The notes beneath the pieces were generated by a model. That model saw nothing but the letters and a program-made list of their open reading frames with translations, did not search any database and was not told where the DNA came from. From Tritrichomonas musculus (taxonomy: Eukaryota > Parabasalia > Tritrichomonadida > Tritrichomonadidae): a stretch of DNA of 64,000 bases. Each line of letters opens with the position of its first letter. The stretch's first letter is position 1. The stretch spans positions 1,612,001 through 1,676,000 of the forward strand of contig JAPFFF010000030.1 of assembly GCA_039105265.1 (NCBI GenBank). Direction: 5' to 3'. Shown piece after piece: positions 28,736 through 38,948 of this stretch. The position numbers and the translations under genes are program-made.

Positions 28736-28930
28736 GCCTTCTAAACTAGGGCAATAGTGGCGGTCATAAGTGAACATCTATATAGTCCCATGATGCTGAC
28801 CACTTATTCCTAGTCATGAGTATCAGTTGGGTCATTTCAAAAATAGTCAGGTGGCCTTCAGTTATGGGTCAGTAATTGGGGCCATTTAGGTAATTCTATC
28901 TGGTCCCGATCCCGCACACTCATCACTACT
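28736..28930 (-). repeat. Right terminal inverted repeat of inner Polinton
   Basis: Reverse complement of 9658-9852. It ends in CTCATCACTACT, directly followed by the target duplication AACCCA. Confidence 0.95.
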
Positions 28931-28936
28931 AACCCA
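28931..28936. repeat. Target site duplication, right copy
   Basis: AACCCA follows the last base of the right terminal repeat and matches 9652-9657. Confidence 0.9.
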
Positions 28937-29788
28937 CAGCAAGTAAGAGTTACTGGTATAGCCATTAAAGAAAATAGTGCTGTTAGGAGAATGTCATTTG
29001 AGGTTAAGGATATAGCATATACATGTGATATAGATGCACTTAACAACAAGGTAGACTCACTTGAAAAGATATCCCACGACAATAATGAATCAATAGCTAC
29101 TATTATGAATGAATACCCCACAGTTGATGAGGTTAATGATGTACTAAAGGAGTATGCATTAAAGAAAGATATACCTGAACCTGTTGATTTGTCAAATTAT
29201 GCATTAAAGAGTGAGCTTGAGGAAGTAAAAACAAAAATAGATAATACATCTAAAGCTCAACAAGATTTAGCTATTCTAGTAGGTGAACATGTTGCTAGTA
29301 TCGTAACAATAAATAGCAAAATATCAAATTTAGAGAGAGAGAATGCAACATTAAAGGATACTATAGCAGCAATGGAAGCTAGGTTAACTGCATTAGAAGA
29401 GAAAAATGACCCAGATAGTGAATGGAAAGCATATTATACAGGATTTACTGATGTCACTGATGAATATAATAGGTATTTTCTATTCTCTTATTTTACAAGT
29501 GAGAAACACATAATTATTGATAATTTAGATAATGATCCAACAGGTGATAATGAACCTGTTCCAGATGGGGAGTACTTATTGATATTCAAGGACAAGACTC
29601 AAAAGCTACATTTTATTAGATTTATATCAACTGAATGGTCTGACCCTCAACAAATAAAATCATATTTGGATGAAATATACTTTAAAGACACTAACCCACC
29701 TTCTGGTGCTTATGATATATATAATATTGAGTTAGATTGTGATACCTGTTCTATGATTTGTTTCGATGCTATATATATGAAGAAATAG
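28937..29788 (+). other. Outer Polinton fibre-like sequence on the right side of the inner element
   Basis: Coding-type sequence of the outer element resumes directly after the target duplication; an ATG-started stretch runs 28991-29788 (265 residues). It contains a fibre-shaft-type repeat (EYALKKDIPEPVDLSNYALK), a coiled coil (NSKISNLERENATLKDTIAA) and a C-terminal beta-rich domain that could be a knob. It most likely belongs to the same fibre gene as 5050-9657, which the inner Polinton interrupts. The repeat closely resembles that in the inner element's fibre. Confidence 0.65.
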
Positions 29789-29804
29789 GTACGAGATTCT
29801 CGGG

Positions 29805-29878
29805 GCTGGTACCTGTGCCGTTTCATAGATGGGCGGTTGTGGGGTGGGGTACCTGTGCCGTTTCATTGATGGGGAGCA
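29805..29878. repeat. Duplicated GGTACCTGTGCCGTTTCAT motif near outer element end
   Basis: GGTACCTGTGCCGTTTCAT plus GATGGG occurs twice about 41 bases apart (starting near 29808 and 29849). It is GC-rich and unlike the host flank. It lies just downstream of the fibre-like stop and so is probably subterminal repeat DNA of the outer Polinton. Confidence 0.7.
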
Positions 29879-29895
29879 GTAGTGAGAACAAGAAT

Positions 29896-29977
29896 ATTTT
29901 TTTCTTTTCTTTTCTTTTTTTCTTTTTCTTTTCTTTTTTTCTTTTTCTTTTCTTTTCTTTTTTTTCTTTTTCTTTTA
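29896..29977 (+). repeat. Pure polypyrimidine tract (CTTTT)n
   Basis: About 80 bases consist almost only of T and C in irregular CTTTT/TTTTTTC units, ending at TCTTTTATG. It sits between the duplicated motif and the GC-rich last 60 bases of the outer element. It could form unusual DNA structures. The small open frame across it is not a gene. Confidence 0.85.
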
Positions 29978-29980
29978 TGA

Positions 29981-30040
29981 CGAGTTCGTGTTGACGCGTG
30001 GGGTGCCAGCCCCAGCGGAAACCGACTCGTATATACTACT
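29981..30040. repeat. Probable terminal segment of the outer Polinton
   Basis: A GC-rich 60-base block contains an internal inverted match (CGAGT near 29981 and ACTCG near 30024) and GGGGTGCCAGCCCC. It ends in ACTACT like the inner element's terminus. Host-like AT-rich DNA starts immediately after. The other terminal repeat is outside the window. Confidence 0.45.
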
Positions 30041-30119
30041 TGATGATCTGTAAGGATTAGGGCAGAAATTTACTCAAACCTTTTGAGTTTCATGTGAAAA
30101 ATAAAATAAAAAGTATCAT

Positions 30120-31330
30120 AATTTCAACTTTCAACGATATGAAATGAGATAGCATGATTTACATCTTCTTTTGATAATAATTTTAATCCTGATTCATTAG
30201 CTAATTCTTCATCTGTTGTATAACCACCAATACTATATTTACCAAATAATGTTGTTAATTTATTTAACCACTCTATTACATTAATAAAATCTCTTTCTTT
30301 ATTTCTTGATTAATTTACTTACCTTTGCCATCCTCATTTGCATCCATCTTCTTTTTACCCAAAATTTGTACGCCAAATTTAATAAATGCGATATGCATCG
30401 TAAGTGTATAATAGATTTCATTTCTTCATATTTGTTTTGTATGGAGTCCTCACTTTAATGCGAAAGTGCCTGTATTTGCATATGCAAATTGTCTGTTGTT
30501 AAACCTACTATTAAAATTCAATTATATTTATCTTTTAATACTTTTTCTTTGACAACTTCGCGATATACATTCAAATCACCTTTGAAAACTTGCTTTATAT
30601 CCAACAAATCTGGTTCAAGACCCCTACTTTTAGCCGAAAGAACAAAAATTAGAATTTCCCTATCATTTATTTTGGATGCATTGATTTGGAAGCTAGCCAA
30701 AGATCCCTTATATGGTAATTTATCCATCTTCAAAATAATCATTTCCAACTTCTGACAAAAGATTTTATTGAAACATCAACACCATCACATATTTTCTCAA
30801 ATTGCCTTGGTGTCATGTTGATATTATGTTCAATAGCAAAACTATATTTCATGAAGCCTTTAATAAATTCTGAAAGTGATTAGGAATATATTACTGAATA
30901 TGGCAAATGCTCAAATATTCCTTGTTCTAGAACTGCTTGACTTGGTTTTGTTGAGTCTATATTGGTTACATCAAGAATATTTTCTTCTTTATCGTCTTTC
31001 ATAAAATTAATTATATTTGATTCTGATTTTTTCATTTCATTTTCATACATCAAGAAAATTTTTTTTGTATATAATCATTTAAAGTCATAAACCTTGATAT
31101 TGGATTCTGAGAAATTGGGTAATCTACTTCTCCCTTAAGTATTTCCTACTCTGGCACAGATTCTTATTCATATATTTGCTCTTCTTCTGCATTATTATTA
31201 CTGTTATCTGATGACTTTATTAAATATTCTTCTTTAGGTGAAATCTTCTTGCTCTTCTTAATAGGATTGATGATTGAGTCGATATCTAATGGTAATGATC
31301 TTGAGTCTGAGTGGCATAGGAGCAGCCAAG
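30120..31330 (-). pseudogene. Decayed coding region, unknown gene
   Basis: No long frame survives, but several minus-strand stretches look protein-coding. One example is a 76-codon stretch at 30518-30748 with SLASFQINASKIND. Another, near 30140-30280, translates to a peptide with GKYSIGGYTTDEELANESG. An acidic/asparagine-rich stretch lies near 31180. Stops and frame changes separate them. I cannot name the gene. It looks like a host gene remnant next to the Polinton insertion, not part of the element, because its composition is host-like. Confidence 0.35.
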
Positions 31331-32193
31331 ATTGGAATCAGAAATTATAATTTATGTAACCACTTTTTCTTCAATTTTAAAAATTATATAACATTCATCA
31401 ATCAGTATCTTAAAATAAAAGATCTTTTATTTTAAAACAATAGTGATTATAATTTAACATTTATTTTATATACACTATATTTCAAAATCTAATTTAAACT
31501 TATTATAGAATTATCATATTGATTAAATCGTGCTTTTAGAACAAAAACAAACAAACAAATTTTCAAATTATAATACTGCCACATGGATTTGTATATTCTA
31601 ATATTTGAATTGCACTTGCTAGAGGTAATTTCATCAATATAAAAAATACATTAGCAGATCAATAAAATAAAGCTATTTCTCAATATTTATCATCTTAAAA
31701 AGAGATAAATTAGAGCAAAATTATTTGTTTCCAATCATTTAGGAAAGTTATGTACAGAATACAATGTATTCTCAATTTTTTATAATATCTTTTTCAAATG
31801 ATGATATTAGTATACTTTTCATGCACTAATATATTTTGAACTTGACACCAACAATAATCAATTGTTTGAAATATAACGAATTTCCTATTGAACTTCGAAA
31901 AAGCTGTAATAAGAAGCGTTGTAAAAAATAATAATTCAAATTAATAGTTTTTTTCAGAAAATAATTACATACCCTCAAAAAATCTAAATTGATATTTCAT
32001 TGATATTTATCATAATTAAACATAATTTTCCCTAAATAACAAAATTTTAAAATTTAACCGTATACTTTTTCTTTTTTTGAAAAAGTTAATACCAATCAAA
32101 TAAACGTATTAAATTAAAAGCAAACGTTATTTTTTTTCACACTCAAAAAATGTGAAATGAAATGTTTTTTAATGACAATTTCTTCCGCCAAAA
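31331..32193. other. AT-rich intergenic DNA
   Basis: About 860 bases with no convincing gene, RNA or repeat on either strand. The last part before the DYRK-like kinase has T-rich runs and CACTCAAAAAATG, but no promoter element that I can support. Confidence 0.6.
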
Positions 32194-33405
32194 ATGAATG
32201 CTCCTTTACCTGATCTGAATATGCCTGTTACAATGCCAAAAGGTTCGAGAATATGCACTTGCAGGAAAAGCTTATCATTAGCTTTTTCTCCGATCGTTGA
32301 AAACGCGCCAATATCACCTAAAGAAGCAATCAATAAATATTCATCGCTTTTGATGCCATACGAAATCAACGAGATTCAAAGATTCACTGAAATTTATTTT
32401 CTTGGTTATCCAAATGTTAAAAATTCGAAAGATTCATATTTTTACGATAAAATTAATTCAAAAGATCATCTTGCTTACAGATACGAAATTGTTAAAAATC
32501 TTGGTTCTGGTTCTTTTGGAAAAGTTATCCAAGCCATCGATCATAAAACTAAAAAACAGGTTGCAATTAAAATATTACTCAGTACAGAAGATAGCAAAGC
32601 AGAGGCTAGCGTCCTTGCTATGCTAAATAAACATAAATGCTCTAATACAATTAAAGGCATTGATTACTTTCTTTTCAGGTCTCACGCTTGCATTTCTTTT
32701 GAGCTACTTGGCGATAATTTATATACTATGCAAGTTAAAGACAATTTCCGACCAATAAGGCAGTCGGTTGTAAAAGAATATGCATTCCAGATTTTCACAG
32801 GATTACGTGACTGTGCAAAAATAGGAATCATTCATTGCGATTTGAAACCGGAAAACGTTTGCTTATGCCTTGATGACTCAAAAAAAATTAAAATAATTGA
32901 TTTTGGTAGTTCATGTTATGAAGATAAAACATTTAGATCATACATACAAAGCCGCTATTACAGATCACCAGAAGTCATACTTCGTTTAAAATATGGCCCA
33001 AAAATCGATGTATGGAGTGCTGCTCTTGTAATCATTGAATTATTAATTGGAGAACCTGTGTTTCCTGGCAAAAATGAATTTGAAATGCTCAATATGATGG
33101 AGGAATTACTAGGTCCAGTTCCTCGTTCTATGATAAAAGCAAGCCGTAAAAAAAAATATTACTTCAATGAAGATTTATCAATGAAAAGTTGCCCAACTTT
33201 TGAACCACGAAAGAAAAAAATAACACTGAATACTTTATTAGGCCCTGATGCATCTCCTCAGCTCATTGACTTTTTGAGTAAATGCCTTACATGGAAGCCA
33301 AATTATCGAATTACTGCTTTGGAAGCTTTAGATCACCCTTGGCTTCAAAGAAAGAATTTCTATTATTCAACAGATTCGGATGGACTGCCTTGTTTACAAA
33401 AATAA
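32194..33405 (+). CDS. DYRK-like protein kinase (CMGC group)
   Basis: A 403-residue Ser/Thr kinase that looks active. About 95 N-terminal residues precede the domain. The glycine loop is LGSGSFGKV (about 102), followed by VAIKIL with the ATP-anchoring Lys. The catalytic loop is HCDLKPENV (about 214), where HCD in place of HRD is usual in DYRKs. Then come DFGSSC and an activation segment ending YIQSRYYRSPE (about 250). The second Tyr of the YxY motif is the site DYRKs autophosphorylate. DVWSAALVIIELLIG follows, and the domain closes with ALDHPWLQ. Only a short tail remains. The family acts in cell-cycle and growth control. Confidence 0.93.
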   Translation: MNAPLPDLNMPVTMPKGSRICTCRKSLSLAFSPIVENAPISPKEAINKYSSLLMPYEINEIQRFTEIYFLGYPNVKNSKDSYFYDKINSKDHLAYRYEIVKNLGSGSFGKVIQAIDHKTKKQVAIKILLSTEDSKAEASVLAMLNKHKCSNTIKGIDYFLFRSHACISFELLGDNLYTMQVKDNFRPIRQSVVKEYAFQIFTGLRDCAKIGIIHCDLKPENVCLCLDDSKKIKIIDFGSSCYEDKTFRSYIQSRYYRSPEVILRLKYGPKIDVWSAALVIIELLIGEPVFPGKNEFEMLNMMEELLGPVPRSMIKASRKKKYYFNEDLSMKSCPTFEPRKKKITLNTLLGPDASPQLIDFLSKCLTWKPNYRITALEALDHPWLQRKNFYYSTDSDGLPCLQK

Positions 33406-33799
33406 ATAGTAGTGTTTTTATAAATCTCATTCAATTTTTCTATTATCTTATAGAATTCTATTTTATAAAATATTACGGTTTCTATATTTGCTTTTATCTG
33501 CCAATTATCATGATAAAATCAAATTATAATTGTACCAGAAAAAATGATATTTTAAATTTTTATTTTATTAATAATAACACGCATTTTTTCAAAATTTATC
33601 ATACAATATAACCAATAATTTATACCATATTCGTGATTATCACAATTTGAATCCAATTTACTTCTTATAATCAGGATATATCCCCTTTAAAAATCATTAC
33701 AAGCTTGAATATTTGCTTTTAATTAATGGAAAAATATTAATAAGCAATTGTGAGTAAAAACTTTTTCAAAGCGTTTGAGAGAAAATCTCGGAAAAAAGG

Positions 33800-33831
<32 letters not shown>

Positions 33832-34481
33832 ATCATTTTTTTACTTTTTTTTTAAAACTTTTTCATAAATTTTATTACCACTTTTCAAATAAAATGGAAA
33901 ATGATCTTTAGAATATTTATTAAAAAGTTTCTTGAGTTTTTTATGGATAATATCAAAAGATAATAAAATAAAACATCAAAATATTTTTGAAAAATTATTA
34001 TTTTCAACGTTAACGTTTTTTATATACAAAATTTTAAATGGAATCACTATTATGTTAATTATCTTCATTACTTTACTATTCTACTATTTCATAAAATTAT
34101 ATTGCAAAATATAAATATATATAATATATAAATATATCATAAAATATTAAAATAGCATTAAATTAGGGCCAATTCAAAAGCGTAAAAAACATATAAAATA
34201 TTTTTGCTAGTATTCAAAAAGGAGGAGTTTTTGTGAAAAAATGAACCAAAGTTAAAAAAAAATTAAAGTATTTATGATTTTTCTTTGAATTTATATTATA
34301 AACATACATATATATATTAAAATATAATAATATATAATAAATTATTTAGTAAAATACCATAATATTACTAAAAATATATATTTTCAATCTAGTGATTTAT
34401 ATTTTTATTTAATTATTTTTTGAATTATTTCAAAAGTTCATTGAAAATATAATTATTAAATCGATTTTGTAAGTTATTTTG
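33406..34481. other. AT-rich intergenic DNA with poly(A) run
   Basis: No gene seen. A near-pure A run of about 30 bases lies at 33799-33828 and T-rich runs follow. Short open frames here are AT-rich noise. Confidence 0.6.
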
Positions 34482-35495
34482 ATGACCGAAACTGAGCATA
34501 TCAAAGAGACCCTTCTAGAATATGGATATGAGTTTAAGAAGACCATCGGAGGAGGAGGATTTTCAAATGTATATTTATGCCAAAGTATCAAATATAATCA
34601 AGATTTTGCTATAAAGCGATCAAACAAAGACAATTTAAAAAAAGAAGAGTTTGATATTTTGATAACACTTAATCATCCAAATATTATTAAGATTTATGAT
34701 GCTTTTGAAGATGAAACATCACAATATCTTGTAATGGAATATTGCTCAAATGGCACAATTCTTCAGAAAGGAAAACTTTCATATGAGCAGTTTATTTATT
34801 ATTCAAAACAGATTTTAAATGCCCTCGACTATTGCCACTCAAAGAAAATTGCTCACCGAGATATTAAACCCGAAAATATTTTAATAGACAGCTATGACAA
34901 TGTCAAACTTGCCGATTTTGGGATGGCCAAAATTTTTGAAGACTTTGAAAAATCAAGAGAAAAATGCGGATCTATAAAGTTTTTTGCTCCAGAAATGTTT
35001 TTATATAAAGAAATTTGCCCGTTTAAAGCAGATATTTGGGCAACTGGCATTACTTTCTACTGTATGGCTGTTGGAGAATATCCTTTTGCTAGTTATTCAC
35101 GTGAAAAACTTAAGCAAAGTATACTATTAGGAGATATGGATTTTGTAAAGAATAAAATTGATCCAAGGATACAATACATCATAAATGCAATGACTCAATA
35201 TCAAACAGATTTACGGCCATCAACGACAAAATTACTTTCTTTGCCAATGTACCAAATCAGCAATAAATCATATATACTTGGTAAATCAAGCAGACAAATT
35301 ACCTCAGATAAATTTATTCAAAAATCATTTATTTCTTCATGCAATTCTACTACAACATTTAATGCAAATAAAACGGGTTCGTTAGATTATGTTCGACAAG
35401 CTGCTCCTCTAACAAAGCTTCATTCATACAAAAGCATTAATCATTCTCCCAGTGTCCATCAAATTAATAGACGTTTTATATTCCCAAAGGTGTAG
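34482..35495 (+). CDS. CAMK/AMPK-like Ser/Thr protein kinase
   Basis: A 337-residue kinase. The start is the ATG at 34482; the frame upstream begins only with TTG. The glycine loop is IGGGGFSNVYL (about 21), followed by FAIKRSN with the Lys. The hinge is LVMEYCSNGTI, the catalytic loop HRDIKPENI (about 125), then ADFGMAKIF (about 145), and FFAPEM. ADIWATGITFYCMAVGEYPF is typical of the CAMK group. All catalytic residues are present. About 75 residues after the domain are basic, Ser/Asn-rich and probably disordered. No calmodulin-binding or UBA segment was seen. The target is unknown. Confidence 0.92.
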   Translation: MTETEHIKETLLEYGYEFKKTIGGGGFSNVYLCQSIKYNQDFAIKRSNKDNLKKEEFDILITLNHPNIIKIYDAFEDETSQYLVMEYCSNGTILQKGKLSYEQFIYYSKQILNALDYCHSKKIAHRDIKPENILIDSYDNVKLADFGMAKIFEDFEKSREKCGSIKFFAPEMFLYKEICPFKADIWATGITFYCMAVGEYPFASYSREKLKQSILLGDMDFVKNKIDPRIQYIINAMTQYQTDLRPSTTKLLSLPMYQISNKSYILGKSSRQITSDKFIQKSFISSCNSTTTFNANKTGSLDYVRQAAPLTKLHSYKSINHSPSVHQINRRFIFPKV

Positions 35496-36104
35496 TTTAT
35501 GTAAATATTATCGGTTTTTTAATTTTCATTTTTATATCAGATAAATATTTTTTATTTATCTTATCTTATTCAAATTCCAATTGAATTCACATTATTTTTT
35601 CAGATTAATCAATTCAAAAAATAATCATATAATGAATGAAAAAGAACTTTTGAATATATCATTGAAAAACAAGGAATATCAATATTTTCAATAATTCATA
35701 GAGTTCAAATAAATTCAAAAAGTTAGTTATATATTCTCTTTTTGTGAGAGAAATAACCATTTAATGTTTCTCAATTATGCTTTTGTAAAAACTTTTAAAA
35801 AATAACATTTCGCTTTTTTTATATTCCTTAATCAAAATAAAATATATATATATTTTTTTTTAAAAGGAAATATGCTCTTAAAAATTTACATTATATCGCT
35901 ATAAAAAAACTTATTTTCATGCATGTTTTAGCCCGATTTAATATATTTCTTTATAAATGAATCTACCATTTTAATAAACAAAAGTATTTCATTTTTTTAT
36001 CTCAAAAGCACTACATATTATTACAGCAAAAATAACTAGTTATCAAAGAAACTTAAAAAATAAAAGGTTTTTAATTTTTTTTTATTCTAAAAAATAATTA
36101 ACAA
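35496..36104. other. AT-rich intergenic DNA
   Basis: About 600 bases between two convergent genes. Only homopolymer and TA-rich stretches are visible. Confidence 0.6.
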
Positions 36105-38258
36105 TCAAGAATTTTCTTCAATAACACTGAGTCTATTTTCTGCCTCATCACAACCCAATTCAGCTGCTTTTCTATACAATTCGATTGCATCTTCATAGCA
36201 CTTATCGATTCCAAGGCCGTTTTCATAACACATTGCCAATCTGAACAAACCTTCAGAATTATCAAGGCTAGCTGCTTTTCTATACAATTCGATTGCTTTT
36301 GAATAACATTGTTCGACCCCGTAACCGTTTTGGTAACAAAATGCTAAGCTGCACATTGCGTAAGAATTTCCAATGTTTACAGATTTCTGATAATATTTGG
36401 TCGCTCTCAGAAAATCTCTTTCAACACCTTCACCGTTTTCGTAACAAAATCCCAAGCAAAACAGAGCCATTGAATTTTCAGATTCCACTTTTTGAAAGCA
36501 TTCAATGGCCTTTGAAAAATTCTGAACAACTCCGTGACCGTTAAAATAGCAGAGACCTAGACTGTACAAAGCATCATTACTTCCCAGTTCTGCTGCTTTT
36601 TTGTAGAGTTTAAAAGCGTTTGAAAAGTCCTGTTCAACACCTTGTCCCATGTAGTAGCAAAACCCAAGACCAAACAGACCTTCTGAATTTCCCAAGTCAG
36701 CAGATTTTGAATATAAATCGACTGCTTTTTGATAGTCTTGTTCAACCCCTTGACCGTTGTAATAACGAACTGCAAGATTGAACAAAGCATCTGAATTTCC
36801 TAATTCTGCTGACTTTTCATAGAATTCTATTGCTTTTGAATAGTCCTGCTCAACACCTTCACCATTGTCATAACATAACCCAATGTTAATCAGGCCATAA
36901 GAACTGCCCAAGTCTGCTGCCTTCTGGAAATACTCAAATGCTTTTGAATAGCTCTGTTCAACTCCGTGCCCGTTGTAGTAACAGATGCCTAGGCTGTAGA
37001 GAGCGTTGGAGTTCTCAAGGGCTGCTGATTGGAGGAGATACTCTACAGCTTTTGAATAGCTCTGTTCGATTCCATAACCGTAATAATAACAAGAAGCAAG
37101 CTTTTGTAAACCATAAGAATTCTTTTGCTCAGATGATTTTTGAAAGTAATAAAATGCTTTATTCAAATCTCTTTCAAAAAGTTGCCCCTTCTGAAAAAGT
37201 AAACCAAGAAGATAGGAGGCGAAACCGTCGCCTTTTTCTGACATCGCTTTCAAATATAGAGAGGCTTCCTTGAGGTAGATGTCCTCTGTTGATTCGGACG
37301 ACTTTTTATCGCCTGAAAATATGTAGTAATAATCGTTATTTTTCACTTTTTCTATAAAAAGTTTGACATCACTTTCGTTAACGTCTTTTATAAGGGAAAA
37401 GTCCGTCGAAAGCTTCACAAAGATCTCAAAGAAACTCGGACGCTCTTCAATCTTGTCAGACCAGCAACACGAGATGAGGCTCTTCATGCTATCGGTCACA
37501 TCACCAGTGAACTGTGGACGATAGCCATTCAAAATTTTCTGAGATAATTCGGCCGCAGAAAGTTCTTGTCCGAGCTCAAAATACGGAATTTTTCCGGTCA
37601 CAATTTGATAAGCCAAAATCCCGAACGAATAAACATCAGCACTGTTCCCGCGATGGTATTCTTCCTTGAGTATTTCTGGCGCTAGATATAGTAAAGGTGA
37701 AGTAATTTGACCTTTTATGGCCAATTTTATATGTCTGTAAAAAGTACTCGGAAAACAATACGCTAGATCGAAACCACGAACATGCGGATAGTAGTATTCA
37801 TCGAAGAGAATATTGTATGGATTAAGATTGTAGTGAATGATCCGGTTTTGATGGAGGTATTGCATTGCGTTTGCGATTCCGAGTAATGCAATATATTTTT
37901 TTGTTGAGTCAAATATAAAGCTGGGATCTGATATTATTTCATTTAAGGTTCCTTTTTGAAAATATTCGGTTATAATTGATGGCTCAAGTTTTGTGGGATT
38001 TGATAATGATTGAAAATTGATTCCAAATATTTTGGCATTTCCAGGATTATTTAGTTTGCGAATAATAACTGATTCGCGTATAAATTGAATTTGTTTGGCT
38101 TCATTAAATTCTTCTTGGACATTTATAATCTTTATTGAATATAAATTGCCATCTTTGATGTTTTTGGTGATACACATGGGACCAAATAAACCTTTTCTAA
38201 GAATTTGATTGGAAAATTGGAAATCTTTAGGATCGTAAAACGGATTATTAATATTCAT
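36105..38258 (-). CDS. Pseudokinase fused to Sel1-like repeats
   Basis: A 717-residue protein. Residues 20-290 are a protein-kinase fold with the ATP-site Lys (YSIKII) and LAPEIL, but the catalytic loop reads HYNLNPYN where HRDLKPxN is expected. The metal-binding DFG appears as GFD (RGFDLAYCF). Both catalytic aspartates are therefore absent, so it is a predicted pseudokinase. Residues 340-717 carry ten 36-residue Sel1/TPR-like repeats plus a partial one, with the pattern LGxCYxNGxGVEQDYSKAxEYxxKAA. These form a helical scaffold for protein binding. The gene probably acts as a signalling scaffold. Kinase-Sel1 proteins form a large family in trichomonads. Confidence 0.92.
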   Translation of the reverse strand: MNINNPFYDPKDFQFSNQILRKGLFGPMCITKNIKDGNLYSIKIINVQEEFNEAKQIQFIRESVIIRKLNNPGNAKIFGINFQSLSNPTKLEPSIITEYFQKGTLNEIISDPSFIFDSTKKYIALLGIANAMQYLHQNRIIHYNLNPYNILFDEYYYPHVRGFDLAYCFPSTFYRHIKLAIKGQITSPLLYLAPEILKEEYHRGNSADVYSFGILAYQIVTGKIPYFELGQELSAAELSQKILNGYRPQFTGDVTDSMKSLISCCWSDKIEERPSFFEIFVKLSTDFSLIKDVNESDVKLFIEKVKNNDYYYIFSGDKKSSESTEDIYLKEASLYLKAMSEKGDGFASYLLGLLFQKGQLFERDLNKAFYYFQKSSEQKNSYGLQKLASCYYYGYGIEQSYSKAVEYLLQSAALENSNALYSLGICYYNGHGVEQSYSKAFEYFQKAADLGSSYGLINIGLCYDNGEGVEQDYSKAIEFYEKSAELGNSDALFNLAVRYYNGQGVEQDYQKAVDLYSKSADLGNSEGLFGLGFCYYMGQGVEQDFSNAFKLYKKAAELGSNDALYSLGLCYFNGHGVVQNFSKAIECFQKVESENSMALFCLGFCYENGEGVERDFLRATKYYQKSVNIGNSYAMCSLAFCYQNGYGVEQCYSKAIELYRKAASLDNSEGLFRLAMCYENGLGIDKCYEDAIELYRKAAELGCDEAENRLSVIEENS

Positions 38259-38897
38259 TCCTATATTTTATTTTTTTTTACAAGTCACTTTTTGAATTCG
38301 TTCTTTTCACATAACATGTCACATATCTTCATAATAAATTAATTGGTGAAATACCACTTGATTTTTAGAACCAGCTCAATACAAAAATACTTATCACAAT
38401 ATTAACTAATATCATGCATAAGTAAGATCTATCATAAAATTTTATTCCAGCTTCTAAGATATCCGAAATTCCGAATATTATTTTTTTATTAATTACTTAT
38501 TCTTATCTATTTTTTTTGTCAAAATCAATCTTATATAACAATACAAATATATACAGACCTTCCGCATAATTCATATTTCTACTCATAATTATAATATTAT
38601 TTAATATTGATCCGAAAGTGGATTTTAAATGATTATTATTACCTTCATGCAATCTTTAAAATTAAATTTCTTTCGCTCTATTAATTTTTCCAATAAGAAT
38701 TTGATTTAAATCGAAATATTTGCAAAAAAAAGCACATATTTCAATTAAAAACAAATCAAAAAATTTTAAGGAATGAAATTTGAAAGCACTTTACTTTAAG
38801 TACACACAGATAAGGTGAATACATTGTATTAAAAAAAAAAGTCATTTTTATCAATGCGCACTACTTACTTTTTGTGAAATTTGATTCATTCAGCATT

Positions 38898-38948
<51 letters not shown>

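Larger units (their letters stand above)
9658..28930. mobile_element. Inner Polinton/Maverick nested in the outer one
   Basis: A 19.3-kb Polinton bounded by 195-bp terminal inverted repeats that match base for base in my reading, and by a 6-bp direct duplication AACCCA (9652-9657 and 28931-28936). Six-base target duplications are typical of Polintons. It carries the diagnostic gene set: retroviral-type integrase, packaging ATPase, double-jelly-roll-type major capsid protein and protein-primed type B polymerase. No adenain-like protease was recognised. It looks largely whole, with roughly one or two breaks in the fibre region. Identical ends suggest a young insertion. Confidence 0.95.
1..30040. 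mobile_element. Outer Polinton/Maverick, left end outside the window
   Basis: A virus-like Polinton element. The parts seen are a type B DNA polymerase, a candidate minor capsid protein, a proline-rich/coiled-coil protein and a giant fibre-like protein. The integrase, ATPase and major capsid genes expected of the family are not in the visible part and would lie upstream. The right end is placed at about 30040 on three grounds: base composition drops sharply to AT-rich host DNA there; the sequence ends in ACTACT, the same terminal hexamer as the inner element; and the preceding 60 bases are GC-rich. The matching left repeat is not visible, so the end is inferred. The element is broken by insertion of a second Polinton at 9658-28930. 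Confidence 0.8.

Noticed and set aside
29758-29994. Open stretch across the pyrimidine tract
   Set aside because: Made of Phe/Ser/Leu from a T/C-only repeat; not a protein gene.
38899-38947. Poly(A) tract as the tail of a LINE or processed pseudogene
   Set aside because: No coding remnant or target duplication beside it; similar long A or T runs occur at 33799 and 53529 in other intergenic DNA.
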